From Variovorax sp. V213 (GTDB lineage Bacteria; Pseudomonadota; Gammaproteobacteria; Burkholderiales; Burkholderiaceae_C): a DNA stretch of 64,000 nucleotides. The position numbers and the translations under genes were made by a program. Location: positions 868,001-932,000 of the forward strand of contig NZ_AP028665.1 of NCBI RefSeq assembly GCF_041154455.1, given 5' to 3'. Every line of letters starts with the position of its first letter. Position 1 is the first letter of the stretch. Of the stretch, positions 1-6,984 are shown piece by piece. Under the pieces are notes generated by a model, which saw only the letters and a list, made by a program, of their open reading frames with translations, was not told the DNA's origin and did no database searches.

Positions 1-326
1 ATTAATCTTGCAACCCCGGACTTCCTCGTTATGAATGGCACGGCAGAAGGGGGCAGGTCAACGACCGCAGCCACACGCTATTCTATCTCGACCCGCCGTA
101 CTTGAGGAACCGGAGGCTATGACGTGCCATTCGGACTCGAGCCGCACGACCGCATGGCCGCACTGCTCAAGTCGATGAAGAGGAGGGCAGTGGTCAGCGT
201 GAACGACATTCCCCAGATGCGGCAGGCCTTTGCTGGGTTGAAACAGCGGCGCTGTCGATCACCTACACGATGGGCTCGGCGGAACATCGCGCGGCATCAC
301 GCGAGCTGCTGATTTCGAACTTATAG
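1..326 (+). pseudogene. Broken D12-class N6-adenine DNA methylase (Dam-like), 3' part
   Basis: The catalytic DPPY motif (FYLDPPY) is readable at about 81-101, but that frame stops at 120-122. Homology then moves to another frame from 124, with a VVSVNDIPQMRQ stretch typical of the Dam C-terminal half. It returns to the first frame from 252 (SITYTMGSAEHRA then RELLISNL), ending at a TAG at 324-326. These frame changes, and an upstream part missing beyond the window edge, mark a dead gene. Known family members methylate adenine as orphan or phage/restriction-associated methylases. This copy cannot make an intact enzyme unless the breaks are sequencing errors. It runs tail-to-tail into the LysR gene. 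Confidence 0.6.
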
Positions 327-1367
327 GCCTTGTTCTTGCGGGCCTGTTGCTACGGCAGTGGCCGAGCATGGGGAGCTGTTCGTCGCGAGAAAGCGTGGGT
401 CCGTACCGCCTTCGGAAGTCGGCCCTTCTTGCTTTTGAGCCTGTATGGATTGCTCTAGCGCCTCGAAGATGAAATCGACGAAGGTCCTGATTTTTCGGGT
501 ATTGCGCCGCGCGGGTAAATACATCAGGTTCAGTTCTTTGGGCATCAAATCGAGCGACGGAAGCACCGGAACCAAAGAGCCGCTCTGAATTGCGGCTTTG
601 GCACAAAGAAGGGGAACCAAGGCAATGCCACCGCCCGCGCAGGCAAGTCTCAGTAGCAGTTCCGGATCGTTGGCGCGAAACACCCCCGTTGCCTCGACGA
701 TGTGCTCCCGGTCCAGGCCAGGAATGACCATTTCCATGGCCTGCCGTTCCGGCCCGCTGGTCAGGAAAGAGTGCCCCGCGAGATCGTCCACCGCGTTGAT
801 TGCGGGATGGCGATTTAGATACAACGGCGCAGCGCACAAGATGCGGCCCAGACTTTTGATGCGCCTGGCCACGAGTTCTTCGCAGCCCTCCCGCCCCGCC
901 CGGATCATCACGTCAGCATCTTCGCGAAACAGATCGACCCGGTCAGCGCTCACGTCGACCGTCAACTTGAGCTGGGGATGCGCGGCCATGAAGGCGGCCA
1001 GGTGCGGCAAGAGCAACTCGCGACCCACATAGCCTGGAACCGAGATGCGCAGCTGGCCTGTCAGGGTTTCGTCCGTATGGGAGAGTTGTGCCCGGGCCTG
1101 GTCCACAGCCTCAAGTACCTCTTTGGCGGTGGGAAGGAAAAGGCGCCCTTCCCCGGTGACTCCGAAGCGGCCTGCTCCCCGATGCAACAGCGTATGGCCG
1201 ACCAAGACCTCCAGCCTCTTGAGTTGTCGGGACGCGGATGCCTTTGGCACCCCCAACGCGTCGGCTGCCTGCGTCAATCCTCCCACCTCGACGGCTTTCA
1301 CGAAAAGCCGTACATCCGACATCAATAAATCCATGATTTCCGAGGCTCCGCGTAGCTCTTTGCCCAT
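321..1367 (-). CDS. LysR-family transcriptional regulator
   Basis: The N-terminal winged helix-turn-helix has the LysR pattern (FVKAVEVGGLTQAADALGVP, then ASRQLKRLEVLVGHTLLHR), followed by a periplasmic-binding-like effector domain. About 348 residues, slightly longer than usual because of a roughly 40-residue Ser/Thr/Gly-rich tail. The start at 1367 follows a purine-rich AGAAGAG stretch. In-frame ATGs at 1334 and 1322 lie closer to the HTH and are equally possible. No obvious target gene is divergent from it; the upstream 650 bases are empty, so its regulon cannot be inferred. Confidence 0.8.
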   Translation of the reverse strand: MGKELRGASEIMDLLMSDVRLFVKAVEVGGLTQAADALGVPKASASRQLKRLEVLVGHTLLHRGAGRFGVTGEGRLFLPTAKEVLEAVDQARAQLSHTDETLTGQLRISVPGYVGRELLLPHLAAFMAAHPQLKLTVDVSADRVDLFREDADVMIRAGREGCEELVARRIKSLGRILCAAPLYLNRHPAINAVDDLAGHSFLTSGPERQAMEMVIPGLDREHIVEATGVFRANDPELLLRLACAGGGIALVPLLCAKAAIQSGSLVPVLPSLDLMPKELNLMYLPARRNTRKIRTFVDFIFEALEQSIQAQKQEGPTSEGGTDPRFLATNSSPCSATAVATGPQEQGL

Positions 1368-2034
1368 TCCAGCTTCTCTTCTGGATCGGTGCGGTCTATC
1401 CGATAAAAATACTCCGCGAATGAGAACAGCGAGAAAGCGAATGCCAGATTTACTTTCGACGCCAAAACACCTCATTTGCCGAGAATTAACCCAGACTTTT
1501 TCATCGAGACTGAGCAATGTGCCGCACGACGATATGGACTCGACTTTGACCAAAAAATGACCCAAGTTGTCGTACAACATCGAGCACCGAAATGGTGCCC
1601 CACCAATGAAAAGTTGCGTAAATCTTAAACAGGTTGTCTGACAACCTCTGGGAAATTGTTGCGTTGCAGCGATATCATTTCTGCCAGCGGCAAAAGTGTT
1701 GCTGGACAGTCACACGGTTTGATTTGACTCACGCGCGTATCGCAGTCGCCGGCAGATGACGGCGCGCGATGTCGGGCCTTGCGTTTTCCGGCCGGCCCCC
1801 TCAAGCGTTGAGGATGGGACGGCACCTGTGTGCATTCGTCGGGGGAGGTCGAGGGCTGCCAAGCCCGCACGTGCGTAAGCGGCCATCCAAGACCCGTCCG
1901 GTTTTCGTACTGCCGAAGTCCCAGCTATACCCGTCTCGGACCCGCTGCCGGCGCTGATTGGCGCACGGCACCCCGCGCGGAATGGGCAGATACCTGCCGC
2001 GTGCAGACGGCCTTCAAGGAAACGCTCTTTCTGC
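1368..2034. other. Intergenic stretch, no gene recognised
   Basis: Short open frames exist on both strands but none has a recognisable domain or a convincing ribosome site. The left part should hold the promoter of the LysR gene. The right part adjoins an IS3 remnant and may be decayed insertion DNA. Confidence 0.4.
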
Positions 2035-2302
2035 CTAAGTGGTTTCCAGTGTGTTGCATCGATCGGTTGAATCCACGGCGAGGATGTCCCTCTCCTCGGT
2101 GACCCGCTCGAGCTCGGCCTTCAGCCGCCGCAACTTGTCTGTCTGCGACACCTGCGCTTGTCGATCACCGGCAGGCGTGCGCAGGGCCTTGATCCATTTC
2201 TCACTCCAGCCGGGCCGAAACATCCGCCACCTTGTGATGGCGCTCGGTGATCCGCTTGAGCGCCTCGGCCTTGAACTCTTCGGTGTATCTCTGCTTACTC
2301 AT
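2035..2302 (-). pseudogene. IS3-family transposase OrfA remnant
   Basis: From 2302 the minus strand reads MSKQRYTEEFKAEAL and ITERHHKVADV, the N-terminus of IS3-family OrfA (HTH_Tnp_1). The frame shifts near 2220, after which SEKWIKALR and ELERVTEERDIL, the leucine-zipper end of OrfA, continue to about 2060. The protein then runs into unrelated sequence, and no OrfB (DDE integrase) is present. It is therefore a frameshifted, 3'-truncated remnant that cannot move by itself. Confidence 0.65.
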
Positions 2303-2451
2303 GGCCCTCCTATTGGTGCCTCAGGTTTGAGGCTCAGAGGTGTCTACAAAACCCGGGGCGATTCAAACGTCGAATAACCGTTGTAGATCAATACCTTGCG
2401 AAAACTTGACATCGGACGGACTTTATTGATTCTTGGCGGCGAAGGGCTTCC

Positions 2452-2961
2452 TCAGCCGATGCTGCCCAGCAGCAATGCCTGCAGCACGAAGCGCCTGTTG
2501 TCCGCAGCCGATGTCCGATCGTCGAGCCGAGCGGCAAGAACCGCAGTGGGATGGGTCGCGCAGGCGATGCCGTCATAGATGGGAATGGCGGCCTCCCGGC
2601 CGATCTGCCGCACGAGTTCCGGCGCCATCCCCTGGCATTCCACCGCGTCGTAGAAGCGGCTCAGGATCCGTGCCGTGTGCCGGACCTCATCGGGGCTGCC
2701 GAGGCTGGAGAGGGCGGGGCGAATGGTCGCGACATGCGCGCCCAGCGCCTGCGCCGCGCGTTGGAACAGCGCCCGGCTTTCGCTGCCTTCGCTTCCTTCG
2801 TCGCAAAAGATCCCGAGATTTTTCCCCTTGAGCTGCAGCGGAAAAGCGGCGCGCAACCACGCCGCCTGGAGCAGACGGGCACGCGCCAGCAGGGCCGCCT
2901 CGTCCTCTGGCAGCAAGGTCTGGAAGGCCGACGAATTGTGGATTTCGAAGGGAAAGCGCAT
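2452..2961 (-). CDS. Half-length ornithine/aspartate carbamoyltransferase-like protein
   Basis: The 169-residue product matches only the carbamoyl-phosphate-binding half of the ATCase/OTCase family (normally 300 residues or more). Recognisable pieces are FQTLLPEDEAALL near the start and HPTAVLAARLDD near residue 140, equivalent to the family HPTQ motif. The usual STRT carbamoyl-phosphate loop reads SESR here and the Gln of HPTQ is Ala, so transferase activity is doubtful. The frame is intact with no sign of decay. It is divergent from a Crp/Fnr gene with a perfect FNR-type site between them, suggesting oxygen- or redox-linked expression. A regulatory or scavenging role is speculative. Confidence 0.6.
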   Translation of the reverse strand: MRFPFEIHNSSAFQTLLPEDEAALLARARLLQAAWLRAAFPLQLKGKNLGIFCDEGSEGSESRALFQRAAQALGAHVATIRPALSSLGSPDEVRHTARILSRFYDAVECQGMAPELVRQIGREAAIPIYDGIACATHPTAVLAARLDDRTSAADNRRFVLQALLLGSIG

Positions 2962-3011
2962 GAACTCCCTTGTGGGACCCTGGGAGGCTAGCCCCAGCAG
3001 CCCAGCCGCTC

Positions 3012-3025
3012 TTGATGCAGATCAA
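3012..3025. promoter_or_regulatory. Perfect FNR/Crp-type binding site
   Basis: TTGATGCAGATCAA matches the FNR consensus TTGAT-N4-ATCAA at all ten defined bases. It sits 51 bases upstream of the carbamoyltransferase-like start and 151 bases upstream of the Crp/Fnr-family start. The neighbouring regulator carries the E-x2-S-R recognition-helix pattern that reads TTGAT, so control of one or both genes is likely. Confidence 0.75.
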
Positions 3026-3175
3026 AGCGGCGCGTGGGCGGGCGCTGTTACCCACCGGACACAAACCATTCACCCAGCGTTACCGACCGACTCCGAGCGT
3101 TGTCACTGTGTTGCCGCGCGCTTCCTAGCATCCCTCCATCGACCCGCGACACACACATCTCCAGGAGCTCTTCAC

Positions 3176-3964
3176 ATGTACAACCCCGCCCGCACCGAAA
3201 CCGCCGCACCGGCGATGACCGGCTTTCTCGCAACGCGCGCGTTGCCGCAGGCAGGCGTGGCGGTCCACGAGCGGGCCTGCCAGAAGCTGGTGGAAACGCA
3301 GAAGCTCCTGCAGGAGCGCCTGGCCCCGCAGCGCCGCGTGGTGCACGCCGGCGACGTGATCTACCAGTCCGGCGAGCGCTTCGGCAACCTGTACATCCTG
3401 AACTCGGGCTTCTTCAAGATCGTGAACCTGTCCGCGGACGGCCGCGAGCAGGTGGTGGGCCTGAAGTTCCGCGGCGACTGGCTCGGCTTCGACGGCATCG
3501 CCGGCGGGCACTACTCGTGCGACGCCGTGGCCATGGACACGGGCGAGGTCTGGGTGGTCTCGTACGAATCGCTGCTTGCCGCCTGCCTGGCCGAGCCGGC
3601 GCTGCTGCAGGTGTTCCACACCGCGATGAGCCGCGAGATCGCCCATGACCGCGATTCGCTGATGTCCGTGTGCACGCTGCCGGCCGATGCGCGGGTGGCC
3701 GATTTCCTGCGCTACTGGGCCGAGTCGCTCGCCGAACGCGGCATGCGCACCGACCAGATCACGCTGCGCATGACGCGCGCCGAGATCGGCAATTACCTGG
3801 GCATGACGCTGGAGAGCGTGAGCCGGGCGCTGTCGCGGCTCGCACGCGACAAGGTCATCGAGTTCGTGGAGAAGGGTCGCCGCGACGTGCAGATTCCCGA
3901 TGTGGGCGCCTTGTCGGCCTTCGTGCAGCGATGCCTCGCGCCGGCGCCCGCGATGCTGCAGTGA
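3176..3964 (+). CDS. Crp/Fnr-family transcriptional regulator
   Basis: The 262-residue protein has a cyclic-nucleotide-binding-like sensor (about residues 50-150, with YQSGERFGNLYIL and GDWLGFDGIAGG) and a C-terminal winged helix (EIGNYLGMTLESVSRALSRL). The E-S-x-S-R recognition helix is the type that binds TTGAT half-sites. The N-terminus has only a single Cys before the sensor, so it lacks the Fe-S ligands of true FNR. It is more like FixK/Dnr-type members, and its signal cannot be deduced. The start at 3176 is preceded by AGGAG at 3162-3166; the open frame extends further upstream but without homology. Confidence 0.88.
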   Translation: MYNPARTETAAPAMTGFLATRALPQAGVAVHERACQKLVETQKLLQERLAPQRRVVHAGDVIYQSGERFGNLYILNSGFFKIVNLSADGREQVVGLKFRGDWLGFDGIAGGHYSCDAVAMDTGEVWVVSYESLLAACLAEPALLQVFHTAMSREIAHDRDSLMSVCTLPADARVADFLRYWAESLAERGMRTDQITLRMTRAEIGNYLGMTLESVSRALSRLARDKVIEFVEKGRRDVQIPDVGALSAFVQRCLAPAPAMLQ

Positions 3965-3970
3965 CCGCCG

Positions 3971-4585
3971 CTACGGCTTTTCCGCGCCCGGGGGACGTGC
4001 GCCGCGCTTGATGGCCTGGGCTGATTGCTCAGCCGCATCCGCCGCCGCGCGCGCCGCATTGCGCATGGCCTCGGCGGCCTTGTCCAGCGCTTCGCGCGTG
4101 GCCTGGGCTGCTTTTTCCGCTTCTTCCTTGCTGGCCTGCGCGGAGCGCTTGACCGACTCATCGGCCCGATCGAGCGCCTCCCTTGCGGCGACAGAGGCCT
4201 TCCTGCTTTCTTCCTCGACGGCACGCGCAGCTTCCCGGGTACTGTCGATGGCCCTCGCGGACGAGGCACCCGCCTTCTCCTGGAAACGGTTGGCGGCCTC
4301 GGCCGCTTTGCGCGCGGCGCGGCGAATACCCTCCGCGAGGGCTTGCGAGATCCTGCCGGCGTCCGCCTTGCCTTTCTCTGCCGCTGCTTCGGCGGCATCG
4401 ACCGCTTTCTTGCCGGCGTGAGCTGCGTCCTGCGAAGCCTTTCCAGCCGCCTTCACCGTGCTGCGGCCCGCTTGCGAGGGCGGGCTCAGCTGCCCAGGCA
4501 CCATGTTGCTGTCGGCGGCAAACGCGGTAGCGCCAACGACAAGTGCGAGTGGAACGAGCAGGTCGCGAAATGTTGTGGAGCGCAT
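3971..4585 (-). CDS. Exported Ala-rich coiled-coil protein, unknown function
   Basis: About 204 residues: a signal peptide (hydrophobic stretch LLVPLALVVGATAFA, cleavage likely after AFAA), then a low-complexity Ala/Glu/Lys/Arg heptad-rich region predicted to form long helices. The composition resembles LEA-like or apolipoprotein-like helical proteins, but no family is clear. CAGGAGAATTT just before 4585 fixes this start over an ATG further upstream. It runs tail-to-tail with the Crp/Fnr gene. A periplasmic stress or envelope role is only a guess. Confidence 0.55.
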   Translation of the reverse strand: MRSTTFRDLLVPLALVVGATAFAADSNMVPGQLSPPSQAGRSTVKAAGKASQDAAHAGKKAVDAAEAAAEKGKADAGRISQALAEGIRRAARKAAEAANRFQEKAGASSARAIDSTREAARAVEEESRKASVAAREALDRADESVKRSAQASKEEAEKAAQATREALDKAAEAMRNAARAAADAAEQSAQAIKRGARPPGAEKP

Positions 4586-4711
4586 GAAATTCTCCTGTTG
4601 AAGATGGGATGGAATCAATCAACGCAACACACACGGCGCCCGTTCACGGCCACTCCCAAAAGCGACCATGGATTCACTGCAGGAGCGCCTCGCCCGCAGC
4701 ATTGCAGGGAA

Positions 4712-5212
4712 TCAATTCGTGCGGCGGGAAGGGCCGCTGCGATGGGCAGATCCCCGGCGTCCATTCGCCTTCGGACGGCTCCCTCCCTGGTGCTTCGTTT
4801 CCTTGCGCCCCTCGAGCCATTCGAAAACGCCCATGCCAGCCAGCATCGCGATCACGAAGACCAGCGCCTTGGCTTGTCCCATGCCCACTGCCACCAATGC
4901 CGGCCCCGGACAGAAGCCCGCGATGCCCCAGCCGATGCCGAAAAGAACGCTGCCGACGATGAGGCGCCGATCGATCGCCCGCAGGCTGGGCAGCCGCATC
5001 GCCGCGCCAAGCAAGGAGCGCGTACGCCTCCTTGCCACTGCGAACGCGACGGCTCCGACGGCGATCGCACCGGCCATCACGAAGGCAAGCGACGGATCCC
5101 ATCGCCCACCGAGATCCAGGAAGCCCAGCACCTTGGCCGGATTGGCCATGCCGGAAACGATCAGGCCCAGGCCGAACACCAGGCCCGCGAGAAATGAGGT
5201 GAAGAAGGCCAT
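4712..5212 (-). CDS. YeeE/YedE-family sulfur transporter half, second subunit
   Basis: A membrane protein of 166 residues with about four transmembrane segments. It carries the YeeE/YedE signature (GLIVSGMANPAKVLGF near the start and GFCPGPALVAVG near residue 110). Split YeeE proteins of this type act in pairs to move thiosulfate or other sulfur species across the inner membrane. It is the last gene of a minus-strand operon after another YeeE half and an ArsR regulator. The hydrophilic tail after EWLEGRKE is longer than usual. Confidence 0.82.
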   Translation of the reverse strand: MAFFTSFLAGLVFGLGLIVSGMANPAKVLGFLDLGGRWDPSLAFVMAGAIAVGAVAFAVARRRTRSLLGAAMRLPSLRAIDRRLIVGSVLFGIGWGIAGFCPGPALVAVGMGQAKALVFVIAMLAGMGVFEWLEGRKETKHQGGSRPKANGRRGSAHRSGPSRRTN

Positions 5213-5223
5213 GGCAGTGTTCC

Positions 5224-5658
5224 TCAGAGGCCCAGCAGATGGCGCATCAGGAACACGGTCAGGAACCCGGCCCCCATGAAGGCCGCGGTTGCCGTGAAGG
5301 AGCGCGGCGACAGGCGCGACAGGCCGCAGACGCCGTGGCCGCTCGTGCATCCCGCCGCGTAGCGCGTGCCCACGCCGACCAGAAGACCGGCCACGACGAG
5401 CGTGCCATAGCCGGCCTCGATCTGCGGCTTCGGCCAGTCCGTGAAAAGCGCGTAGGCCATCGGCGCGCCGACCAGGCCGGCAATGAACGCCACGCGCCAC
5501 GCCACGTCGCCGCTGACGAGCCGAAGCAGTCCGCCGACGATGCCGCTGATGCCGGCGACGCGGCCATTGAGCAGCAGGAACATCGCAGTGGCGGCGCCGA
5601 CGAGCACGCCGCCCGCGAGTGCGGCCCATGGGGTGAATGAAGGCCAGTCGATGGTCAT
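5224..5658 (-). CDS. YeeE/YedE-family sulfur transporter half, first subunit
   Basis: 144 residues, mostly hydrophobic, with NGRVAGISGIVGG early and the conserved cysteine loop GCTSGHGVCGLSR near residue 103. The loop cysteines are the ones thought to relay sulfur species. Its ATG at 5658 overlaps the stop of the ArsR gene by four bases, and the second YeeE half starts 11 bases downstream, so the three genes form one operon. Together with the adjacent persulfide-dioxygenase-like enzyme it indicates handling of sulfide-derived sulfur. Confidence 0.85.
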   Translation of the reverse strand: MTIDWPSFTPWAALAGGVLVGAATAMFLLLNGRVAGISGIVGGLLRLVSGDVAWRVAFIAGLVGAPMAYALFTDWPKPQIEAGYGTLVVAGLLVGVGTRYAAGCTSGHGVCGLSRLSPRSFTATAAFMGAGFLTVFLMRHLLGL

Positions 5659-6014
5659 CGTTTTTCCTTCGGGCAGTAGATGCGGTAGAGCAGGGCCAGG
5701 ATCTCGAGCAGCGCCGGATCGGCCACGGCGTAGAAGATGTTCTTGCCTTGCCGGCGCGTGGTGACCACGCCTTCGTTGCGCAGCACGCCGAGCTGCTGCG
5801 ACAGCGTGGGCTGGCGAATGTCGAGCTGCGCTTCGAGCTCGCTCACGCACATCTCTCCCTGCGAAAGCTGGCACAGCAGCAGCAAGCGATCCTCGTTGGC
5901 CAACACCTTCATCACGCCGACCGCCCGCGCGGCGGCGCCGCGCAGCACCTCGGCGTCGAAGACGGGGTGCGGGGGTTTCATGGTTTGCACTGCAGGCATG
6001 AGTCGGTCGTCCAT
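5655..6014 (-). CDS. ArsR-family repressor, BigR/SqrR-like persulfide sensor
   Basis: A winged-helix ArsR/SmtB protein of about 119 residues (VLANEDRLLLLCQL, then SELEAQLDIRQPTLSQQLGVL). Two cysteines sit where BigR/YgaV/SqrR proteins keep their sulfide-sensing pair: one just before the recognition region (GEMCVSEL) and one near the C-terminus (YRIYCPKE). In those proteins a polysulfide link between them releases DNA. The start is uncertain: 6014 is chosen because the longer frame from 6062 would run through the AT-rich operator region; 5999 and 5981 are also possible. It overlaps the first YeeE gene by four bases. Confidence 0.8.
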   Translation of the reverse strand: MDDRLMPAVQTMKPPHPVFDAEVLRGAAARAVGVMKVLANEDRLLLLCQLSQGEMCVSELEAQLDIRQPTLSQQLGVLRNEGVVTTRRQGKNIFYAVADPALLEILALLYRIYCPKEKR

Positions 6015-6030
6015 TTCATCGGCGTTGACA

Positions 6031-6069
6031 ACAATATACCAATATATAGAATATTTTGTCATAGATCAA
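6031..6069. promoter_or_regulatory. AT-rich operator/promoter region between arsR and persulfide dioxygenase gene
   Basis: In a GC-rich neighbourhood, 6031-6060 is strikingly AT-rich and imperfectly palindromic (ACAATATACCAATATATAGA followed by ATATTTTGT), as expected for a BigR-type operator. TTGTCATAGATCAA at 6056-6069 also matches nine of ten FNR-site positions. It separates the divergent regulator and metallo-beta-lactamase-fold gene, so one repressor could control both directions. Confidence 0.5.
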
Positions 6070-6093
6070 TTGATCGACCCGCGAGAGACAGCC

Positions 6094-6984
6094 ATGAACA
6101 CACCCGCCGCCGTCCAGGCCTTCTTCGACCCCAGGACCGGGACTGTCTCCTACCTCGCATGGGACCCGGCCACGCTGCGGGCTGCCGTCATCGACCCGGT
6201 GCTCGACTACGACTTCAAGTCGGGCCACACCGGCACCGCCTGCGCCGACCGGGTGCTGGCGTGCGTGGCCGAGCACGGGCTGCAGGTCGACTGGATCCTG
6301 GAGACCCATGCGCATGCCGACCACCTTTCGGCAGCCGGCTACCTTCAGGCGCGGATCGGCGGGCGCATTGCCATCGGCGAGAACATCCGCATGGTGCAGG
6401 CCACCTTCAAGAAGCTCTACAACCTGGAGCGCAGCTTCCTGCCCGACGGCAGCCAGTTCGACCATCTCTTCAAGGATGGCGAGACCTTGCGCATCGGCGG
6501 GATCGAGGCCACCGCCATCCTCGTGCCGGGGCACACGCCCGCCGACATGGCTTATCTCATCGGCGGCGCCGTGTTTGTCGGCGACACGCTCTTCATGCCG
6601 GACCTCGGCAGCGCGCGGGCCGACTTCCCCGGGGGCGACGCGCACCAGCTGTATGCATCGATGCGGCGGCTGCTCGACCTGCCGCCCGAGACGCCGATGT
6701 ATGTCTGCCACGACTACCCGCCCGCGTCACGGATGGCGCAATGGCAGACCACGGTCGCGGAGCAGCGCGCGCGCAACATCCATGTGCGCGACGGCATCAC
6801 CGAGGAGGAATTCGTCGCCATGCGCCGCGCGCGCGACGCCACGCTCGATGTGCCGACCCTCATCCTGCCGTCGATCCAGGTCAACGTGCGTGCCGGCCGC
6901 CTGCCGCCCGCGGATGACAACGGCGTGTCCTACCTGCGCATTCCGCTGAATGCGCTGCCGGTTCGCCGCGCCGACGGCGGGTGA
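6094..6984 (+). CDS. MBL-fold persulfide dioxygenase-like enzyme (ETHE1/Blh type)
   Basis: 296 residues of metallo-beta-lactamase fold. The metal motif THAHADHLSAAGYL (HxHxDH) is near residue 70, a second His in LVPGHTPADMAY, the Asp in VGDTLFMPDLGSARADF, and the last His in VCHDYPP. The GSARADF stretch is typical of ETHE1/Blh enzymes, which oxidise glutathione persulfide to sulfite with one iron. It is divergent from a BigR-like repressor and two YeeE genes, reproducing the bigR-blh arrangement known from Xylella and Agrobacterium. Its 3' end overlaps the 3' end of cusA by 55 bases on the opposite strand. Confidence 0.88.
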   Translation: MNTPAAVQAFFDPRTGTVSYLAWDPATLRAAVIDPVLDYDFKSGHTGTACADRVLACVAEHGLQVDWILETHAHADHLSAAGYLQARIGGRIAIGENIRMVQATFKKLYNLERSFLPDGSQFDHLFKDGETLRIGGIEATAILVPGHTPADMAYLIGGAVFVGDTLFMPDLGSARADFPGGDAHQLYASMRRLLDLPPETPMYVCHDYPPASRMAQWQTTVAEQRARNIHVRDGITEEEFVAMRRARDATLDVPTLILPSIQVNVRAGRLPPADDNGVSYLRIPLNALPVRRADGG

